From Cruorifilaria tuberocauda (lineage: Eukaryota; Nematoda; Chromadorea; Rhabditida; Onchocercidae), in assembly GCA_013365365.1 (NCBI GenBank), contig JABVXU010000614.1, forward strand, positions 1-31,404: DNA of 31,404 bases, read 5' to 3'. The notes below the pieces were generated by a model. That model ran no database searches and was not told the origin of the DNA. It saw only the letters and a list, made by a program, of their open reading frames with translations. Shown one piece after another: positions 24,745 to 31,404 of this stretch. Each line of letters starts with the position of its first letter. Within the stretch, counting starts at the first letter, position 1. Position numbers and translations under genes: made by a program.

Positions 24745-25359
24745 CTATGAAAATTTTATTATTTTTTAAAATCTAGAAAAAAGAATTCTAAAAATTCTAT
24801 CCAAGTTTACGTGTTAAAAATACTCTATATTAAATATACCTTAGTCAAGTTACTTAATACTTTAGTCAAAATATTTTATAGTTTATAGAATGTTTTGAAA
24901 ACCTCTTTTCATACTTTATAAACTTAAGGTCAAAATATTTTCATAGTCTATCAGAAAGTTGATCAGTTAAGAACAAAGAAATAATTTGTGGCAATAATAG
25001 GAGCAAGCATAGAGCAGCATTAAGATAGTAATTATTAGAAATTATTTTTTGTTTCATACTCTTCTTCTCGAGTATATATTACTTTTTTAAAATAAAATTT
25101 CAGAAATTTTTCTTGATGAATTTTCAGAATGGAATGTAATCAATATTAGTTTAATCATGATTTATTCGATATCTTCATTACTTTCAAGTACAAGTTCAAA
25201 TTTCTATGTAATTCAGGTTGAGACTGATCTAAAATAATGTAATAATATTGAGAATAATGTTGGTTTAGCTTACTATAATGTTGCACTTGTGCTACTTTGC
25301 TTCACTGTTTCAAAGTTATTTAACTCAAATATAACTAAACAATAAATATAATTTATTTC

Positions 25360-25418
25360 AGGAAGATTTTTTTGGAAAAAAACTGAGCTTTTGATCACAG
25401 TAATATTGATGTGATCCG
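25360..25418 (+). other. Putative 5' UTR of gene B after a splice acceptor
   Basis: ATTTATTTCAG ends at 25361, only 57 bases before the ATG of gene B, after an A/T-rich stretch. In nematodes such a site is either a spliced-leader trans-splice acceptor or the 3' end of an upstream intron. The leader between it and the ATG has an in-frame stop, so it is untranslated in this frame. Confidence 0.45.
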
Positions 25419-27431
25419 ATGGTGAGCAATGGTCCATATCATCCATACAATATTTTTGGACCACAACCATCATTTGCATATTCTTCCACATCTGTATTTC
25501 CTGGATATTTGAATCCATCATCAAGTACAACTCCTACAACCAGGTACCTGTTTTCTTTCAATAATTTTGCACAGGAGATCAAAAAGAAGAAAGAAAAAAT
25601 TGGAATTAATTGATGAAATTTAAATTTAGTGATCCAAATCGTAAAACAACAGGACGACGAGAACGAACAACATTTAATCCTATGCAACTCTCCTACTTAG
25701 AATCAGTATTTAAGCAAACTCACTATCCGGATGTTTATTATCGTGAACAGATTGCGGAAAAAATTGGACTTCAGGAATCTCGAATTCAGGTAAAACGGAT
25801 TTTAATTTAGTTTAACTTATTGAATTAAATGAATTAGTTATGAATTTTAAGGCAAATTCAATTTAAAATTCCATATTAATTGACAAACATATCTTTAGAT
25901 ATTTTTCGCCTTATCAAAAATAAATAATTCATGTGATAATCTGTGATAATTTATGATTTATGATAATTTTTGTCAAGATAATTTATGGGAAAATTAGTGA
26001 TAATTTAATAATGCTAAAAGGTTTGGTTTAAAAATCGCCGAGCAAAAGATCGACAGCAAAAACGAATGATGCAAGTACGACATAATCATGATCGATGTAG
26101 CAATCATACGGAAACACCTCCACCAGAACCGAATAAAGGTGAATCAAGTGCGCATAAGAGTATTTCACCGCTTGTAATTCCCGGTAGTGCAGAATTTAAC
26201 CTGAAAACTGGAAATCGGTATGTTTCATCACTCATTTACTAAATTATTTAAATTGATCGAATGATGCATGTATAAGTATTATGAATTTAAAGGAAAAAGT
26301 GAAGAACGGTTAAAAAGTTACTTTACTTTACAGTTCAGGAAGTACCGTAAAAGAGGAATATCCATTAAGAACGGTATGTCCAACACATCCAGCAAATTTA
26401 GCCGGTATTATTATTTATTTATTTATTTTATACTTATACTTAATATTTCATATTGCTGTATATTAGGTTTTCTATTACTTACAAGATTAACTTTTTGATT
26501 GTTTGTAGTAACTTCAATCGTTGAGTATTGTCCAATGAAAATTGCTTAATTAGTAAGGATAATTGAAAGACTCTTTACTTTTATTTACTCATACAGTACA
26601 AGTGGAATAATTCAGTTAGAAGAAAAGTTAGAAAAATTTTGTAGCAAGAATTTAAAAGTTTAATTTTTATTTGATAGTTATTTAAGTAGAATTATTACCT
26701 GCTAATATGCTTGGTAGCGGGATTACGATAGGACAAGATTGGCTTTTCTCTTATTTTCCAGGTATATTATAACTTGAATTTAAAATATCAATCATAAATG
26801 ATTCTATTAAAAGTTAAAAGTTAATTATTTAAGGACTGAAAACACTGCCCTAATTATTTTAAGGATAATTTAAAGTAGTTAACACCAATCCAATGAAAAT
26901 AATGGTTTTAGTTAAGATTGAAGTAATAGTTATAGTTAAGATTAAAGTAATAGTTATAGTTAAGATTAAAGTAATAGTTAAAGTTAAAGTTATAGTTTCA
27001 TTTGTTCTCTATAAAATTTTCAATCAAATTATATGAAATTATTTGGAATTGTATAAGTAATAGTTAAAGTTTTTAAATATTAAAGTAAGTTAAAGTTATA
27101 ATTCTCATTTCTCTTCTAGAAAATTTTCAATCGAATTATATGAAATTCTATAATAGCTGGTAAATTGTTACCTTTTTTTCCAGGTTGGTCATCAGCTTAT
27201 TCATTAGGTGCACAACCTACGGCTCCATATATACCTGGCGCAAGTCATACGCATGCCGCATGCGGATTTAATTTAAGCGGTACCGCCGCACCGCCCTACT
27301 ATCCGTATCAGAGTGATATTTATAATCCGTACGCTCAAAGTAATGCTGCCGCTGCTGCCGCTGCGGCAACTTACTCATATCCGCAAGTATTCAATTCACT
27401 AAACAATGATTTGCAAAGGCCTGGCAATTAA
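25419..27431 (+). CDS. Otx-class K50 homeodomain transcription factor (gene B), 5 exons
   Basis: Exons 25419-25543, 25630-25789, 26021-26217, 26334-26404 and 27184-27431 join with phases 2, 0, 2, 1 to give about 266 residues ending in TAA. An in-frame TGA lies just upstream of the ATG. The homeodomain is residues about 50-109, from [13 protein letters not shown] to [13 protein letters not shown], with Lys50 at residue 99 and Asn51 at 100. It is identical to gene A at 43 of 60 positions and is split at the same codon boundary. The tail is rich in Pro, Tyr and Ala, including a run of eight alanines. The likely role is nuclear DNA binding at TAATCC-type sites, as for gene A. Exon 4 is the weak point: a second acceptor/donor pair inside it also keeps the downstream frame (see findings). 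The more diverged homeodomain helix 1 suggests this is the faster-evolving copy. Confidence 0.86.
26911..26982. repeat. Three 24-bp tandem repeats in gene B intron 4
   Basis: A GTTAAGATT(G/A)AAGTAATAG unit followed by TTATA or TTAAA is repeated three times with exact 24-bp spacing at 26911, 26935 and 26959. Shorter GTTAAAGTTATAG relatives follow. Confidence 0.92.
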
Positions 27432-27894
27432 GTTTGAATTCTCGTTAGCTATTATTAATTGTTGCACTTAGCTAATTAGCTGGTTGAAATTTGTTTTTAC
27501 TGTATTTCCTTACTTACTACAAATATCGATTACTTTTTAAAATTCAATTTAAACCTAAAATTCATTGTCTATATGTAATTAAAGTTATTTCAATTTTGAT
27601 TGAAAGTTTTTTTTTTTTCGTTTTTCGAATTCAATTCCCAATGATAAAATTTTTGCATGAAAAATTAATTAATGAATTTATTATATTGGCGAAAAAAAAA
27701 AGCATTTATGGAATTGCTAAAAAAACATTTATTGATTTTTTATGCGATTTTTTATTAATTACTTTTCAATTAACCTATTTCACTTATTCGAAAGTAAAAA
27801 TAGTTATTGGTAAAAATACTGTAAATTGTTTGATCCGAAAAAGATTTTCCAGCAAAAATTATTATTATTAGCGAATTGAATTGAAAGATGAAGA

Positions 27895-28035
27895 TTGAGC
27901 TGAATAAATTGAATTTAAGCTAATTTGAATTGAATTGAATTTAAACTAATTGAATTGCATTGAATTTAAGCTAATTTGAATTGGATTGAATTCAAGCTAA
28001 TTTGAATTGAATTGAATTTAAGCTAATTGAACTGA
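27895..28035. repeat. Tandem repeats, unit about 30 bp
   Basis: GAATTGAATTGAATTTAAGC followed by TAATTT recurs about four times with substitutions (CATTG, GGATTG, TTCAAGC). Confidence 0.82.
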
Positions 28036-28274
28036 AAAATAAAGTTATTAATTGAAGTCATTTAAAATTAATTTTTAATAATAATTATTAATTGTTGCAT
28101 TGGAGCTACTAATTAACAGGTAGAAACTTGTCTCTTACTGTATTTCATTACTTACTATAAATTTCGATTATTGATTTTTTTTTTCATATTTATTTTTTGT
28201 TTGACATTTTTGTTGTTCCTCTTTGATTAATTCAAATTTGTTTTTAAACTACATGTAATTGTATGCATGTAGGT

Positions 28275-28298
28275 ATGTGTGTGTGCATGTGTGTGTGT

Positions 28299-28340
<42 letters not shown>
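28275..28340. repeat. GT microsatellite
   Basis: A long GT run with GCAT and CT interruptions, followed by GTAT/GTGTATG-type sequence to about 28450. Confidence 0.9.
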
Positions 28341-29095
28341 ATATAGATGTGGGTGTATGGGTGTGTAAATGCTTGTAGACATGTATATGTATGTGTATGT
28401 TTAGTGTAAGTGATACGTGATATGCGTATATGCGTGCGCGTGCGTATATTACTTATCAGCTTAGAATTGTTTTTCAGCTCATGCGAAATTTCACAAATTT
28501 CAAAAATTGATAATCATATTCATTCCTGAATTAGTCGTGATATAGCAGTATTTTTCCTTTCTGGTTGTTGCTTTCATTAGTACAAGTAAACAAGTTTACT
28601 TCTTACTTTGTTCTTTACTTTGTCTGACTTCCTAAATCACTTCTCACTCAGCTATATTTTTAGCTATTAATAATTAATTTCATAATTAAATTAAACAGGT
28701 TATCTTTACATCACTAAATATTAGCCGCATAATTTAAAACAAGTGTTTAATGGTTTGGTATTTTTCGGCGTAGCAATGCTTTGAAAAGTTTGCATTTAAA
28801 TTTGCAATCTTCATGATCTGTGAAGTATTTTATAATTTAATTTTAAATTTTCAAGTGATAATATAATATGATTTATGATATGTGTTATAGTTATAAGCTA
28901 ATTCTAATTCAAGTCTAGATTTAGGTTAGCTTAAAAGATTAAAAAGAAATAAATTTATCGGTTAGCTTTAAATTAAAACTAGCAAAGATTTATAGAAGTA
29001 ATGGAATTTGTAAAATTAGAAATCAAAAGTTAGTAGTCTAAGGTAAAATTAATTCAAATTACTGAATTTAACTTTTTCATCTACTATTACTTCAT

Positions 29096-29451
29096 ACTTT
29101 ATTTCTTACTTTAGCATATTACTTCAAAATAATTTTTTAATTTTCAATTAGTAATTTTTCGAAATTGTCAATCGACATTTCATACCAAATTTAAATCTAC
29201 TAATTTAATAGTGATCTCTACTTCTGCTACTTATCATTAATCAGTAGTATCATGCATGAACTTTATTTCTTACTTTAGCATATTACTTCAAAATAATTTT
29301 TAATATAATAAGTAATAATTTCCAATCAATAATTTTTCGAAACTGCATTTGCAAATTAACATTTCATACCGATATGCTAAATTTAAATCTATTAATTTAA
29401 TTGCGATCTCTATTTTCGCTACTTATCACTGATCATTACTATCATGCATGA
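29096..29451. repeat. Tandem duplication, units about 164 and 192 bp
   Basis: ACTTTATTTCTTACTTTAGC, ATATTACTTCAAAATAATTT, AATTTTTCGAAA, ACATTTCATACC, AAATTTAAATCTA, GATCTCTA and ATCATGCATGA recur in order from 29096 and from 29260. The second unit has small insertions. Confidence 0.88.
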
Positions 29452-29689
29452 CCTTGTGAACTGAGAAAAAAAACAGGAAAACTGAAACAGGTTTTAAAAT
29501 TTAAAAATACTTTTTGTCAATTACTTTTTTTTTTCCTGTAAGTATACAGTAAATACTAACAATAGTTGTTGCATCAGAGTAATAGTTTGATTCATTGAAA
29601 GCTTCTGCTTTGCATGACATAATTTCCTTCCAATGAATTCATCCATCGGAAGAAGAGGTCAACCAATAAAATATTCTCTCTCAAATTCT

Positions 29690-30290
29690 CGCTTCTGTCA
29701 ACATACTTTTGTATTTTTGTACAAAAAGAGAAAAGAGAGAGAATATTTAAAGAATAGATAATTAATAAAAATAAAATTGGTAATTAAAATATTTAATGAT
29801 TTATCAAATAGTAATTAAAATACTCTAATGATTTTTTTTTTTATTTTTCTTCCAGAAACTGAAATTGTTACTCTTTGAAATTAAGTAACAATTTCAGTAA
29901 CAATACTTTGTAACAATACTTTGAATTGAAATTAAGTATACTTTGAAATTGAATATCTTATAACCATTACATTACTTTGAACAAAAAAAAATAGAACAAG
30001 AAATTAATTTATTTAATATTTGTATGATTTAAATTATTCATAATTAATAATAATAGTAATAATAAACAAAAATAATAACAATAATCGCTTCTGTCAACAT
30101 GTTTTTTTGTTTACTGTACAAAGAAAGAATATTTAAAAATAATAGATTATTATCAGAAACTAAAATAGTAATTAAAATATCATTAATTTCTCTGTTTAAA
30201 CAAAAAAAAGCAAGAAGTTTATTTATTTAATATCTGCATAATTTAAATTATCTGTAATTAATAATAATAACAAGTAATATTAAATAACGA
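29690..30290. repeat. Imperfect tandem duplication, about 0.2-0.4 kb units
   Basis: TCGCTTCTGTCAACAT, a TGTACAAA segment, GAATATTTAAA, TAGTAATTAAAATA and later TTTATTTAATAT, ATTTAAATTAT and TAATTAATAATAATA appear in the same order from about 29700 and again from about 30085. Confidence 0.7.
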
Positions 30291-30510
30291 TAATAAATAA
30301 TAATAACGAATATAATAGTAAATATAAATAATAATAAATAATAATAAGTGGTTATAATAAACAATGATAAATAATAATAATAAATAATAATAATAAATAA
30401 CAATAATTAATAATAATAACTAATAATAATAATAAATAATAACGATAAATAATAATAATAAATAATAGTAATAAATAATAATAACAAGTAATAAGAGTAA
30501 ATAATAAAAG
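30040..30510. repeat. Long imperfect AAT tract
   Basis: AATAATAAATAATAA-type sequence with GAT, CAA and GTA interruptions, densest from 30255 to 30510. Confidence 0.88.
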
Positions 30511-31117
30511 ATGTATCTTTCTTTTCAATTTTGATTAATTCATTCAAGAAAAAAATTAATTTAAAGAGAAATTCAAAAAATTCTAATCTACCAAATTATA
30601 GATACCAAAATATAAACTTTTTATTTACCCATTTATTTATTGATTTAAATAGAATCTCGCAATTATAATTACTTTTGTAGTTTTTCAATGCTTCTATGAA
30701 AAATTTTTCAAATTTATCTTTTTATCATGAGATTTAGTGTCAAATTTTGAATTTGACCAATTCCGATCAATTCCGATCAATCGACTCTTAATCGATTTTT
30801 TAAGCAAATTGCACTTTCATCGGATAAGCTTAAATGAAAGAACGAAAAGGAAAATTGAATGATACTAGCAGGTTTTTTTTTTTCTTTCCATTCTTTTTTT
30901 CTACCATATTGAATGAGTGGGAAAAAAGAAAGGTAAAGAATGGGGCGGTTAAGTAAAGAATAGTTGTTTGGTTCTTCTTGATGGTACTTGAAATTTTGCA
31001 AGTGCAAGCTAATGATTGCATCGTGGTGCAATTGCATCCTGAAAACACTTCAAGAGGTATGCAAATGAGGAAAAGAACTTACCGACATAAGGTTTAAGAC
31101 AAATAAATAGAAAAAAA

Positions 31118-31404
31118 AATATGGTACCTGTTGGAATATTTAACCTGAAATTAGAGGGTATTCATGAAGTGGTGGCAGGTGATAAGTGCACATGCACACA
31201 TCACGTACACCACATCACACCTTTAAAAGGTCATTAGAACACAAACATACACACTCACATACACGTGAAAATATGGTACCTGTTGGAATATTTCACCTGA
31301 AATTAGAGAGTATTCAAGAAGTGGTGGCAGGTGATAAGTGCACATGCACACATACACGTACACCACCACATTACACCTTTAAAAGGTCATTAGTACACAA
31401 ACAT
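31118..31404. repeat. 152-bp tandem repeat, two copies, second cut by the window end
   Basis: AATATGGTACCTGTTGGAAT, CACCTGAAATTAGAG or AACCTGAAATTAGAG, GTGGTGGCAGGTGATAAG, GTGCACATGCACACAT and CCTTTAAAAGGTCATTAG recur at a period of 152 bp. The copies are nearly identical, and the array may continue beyond the window. Confidence 0.92.

Larger units (their letters stand above)
19500..25350. other. Intergenic region between MED24 and gene B
   Basis: No open frame here has convincing composition plus splice signals. GC-richer blocks at about 22290-22570, 23215-23345 and 24130-24250 stand out and may be regulatory for gene B. Tandem duplications lie at 20167-20318 and 24461-24744. Confidence 0.5.
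27432..31404. other. Intergenic region downstream of gene B
   Basis: I see no supportable coding exon up to the window edge. The first AATAAA I noted after the gene B stop is at 27903-27908. The region is largely microsatellites and tandem duplications, listed separately. Confidence 0.55.

Noticed and set aside
27491..27871. 126-residue plus-strand open frame after gene B
   Set aside because: Phe/Ile/Lys/Tyr-rich product typical of AT-rich non-coding DNA, with homopolymer runs; probably gene B 3' flank.
31059..31066. ATGCAAAT octamer (POU-type site)
   Set aside because: A single 8-base match in AT-rich DNA is expected by chance and no gene start is nearby.
1..31404. Transposons, CRISPR arrays, operons or bacterial genes
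   Set aside because: I saw no transposase or reverse-transcriptase frames, no terminal-repeat elements with target duplications, and no prokaryotic gene organisation.

Overview
The window is AT-rich eukaryotic DNA with small exons, short TTTCAG acceptors and GTAAGT/GTTTGT-type donors. Two nematode-type Otx-class homeobox genes lie close together, as do ceh-36 and ceh-37 in C. elegans (from memory). I infer a nematode, probably a parasitic spirurid or filarial species from the low GC and intron sizes. No marker in the window fixes the species.

Layout. Bases 1-5.8 kb: AT-rich DNA with degraded tandem duplications and CT/GA/AAT microsatellites, and no supportable gene. 5863-8758 (+): Otx-like gene A, five exons, about 332 residues, K50 homeodomain. 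8.8-11.3 kb: microsatellites and a minisatellite carrying TACAGTAAT words. 11374-11541 (+): a U1 snRNA gene with intact folding elements but one changed base in the 5' splice-site recognition sequence. 12286-18716 (-): a 21-exon gene reconstructed here as Mediator subunit MED24, about 979 residues. About 18.7-19.5 kb: its putative upstream region, with a G-rich strand, GGTTATCAC repeats and paired TTCCGGAA palindromes. 19.5-25.3 kb: non-coding, with possible regulatory blocks. 25419-27431 (+): Otx-like gene B, five exons, about 266 residues. 27.4-31.4 kb: non-coding, with several tandem duplications, a long AAT tract, and a 152-bp repeat that runs off the window end.

Genes A and B are paralogues. 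Their homeodomains are identical at 43 of 60 positions and are split by an intron at the same site (Q46/V47), and both proteins end in alanine- and tyrosine-rich tails. They would be sequence-specific transcription factors. MED24 belongs to the Mediator tail module, which links such factors to RNA polymerase II, and U1 snRNA recognises 5' splice sites. Nothing in the sequence shows that the four loci are co-regulated. MED24 sits in opposite orientation between the two Otx genes and converges with the U1 gene.

All exon models were made by hand from splice signals, phase consistency and remembered family sequences. No alignment or transcript was available.
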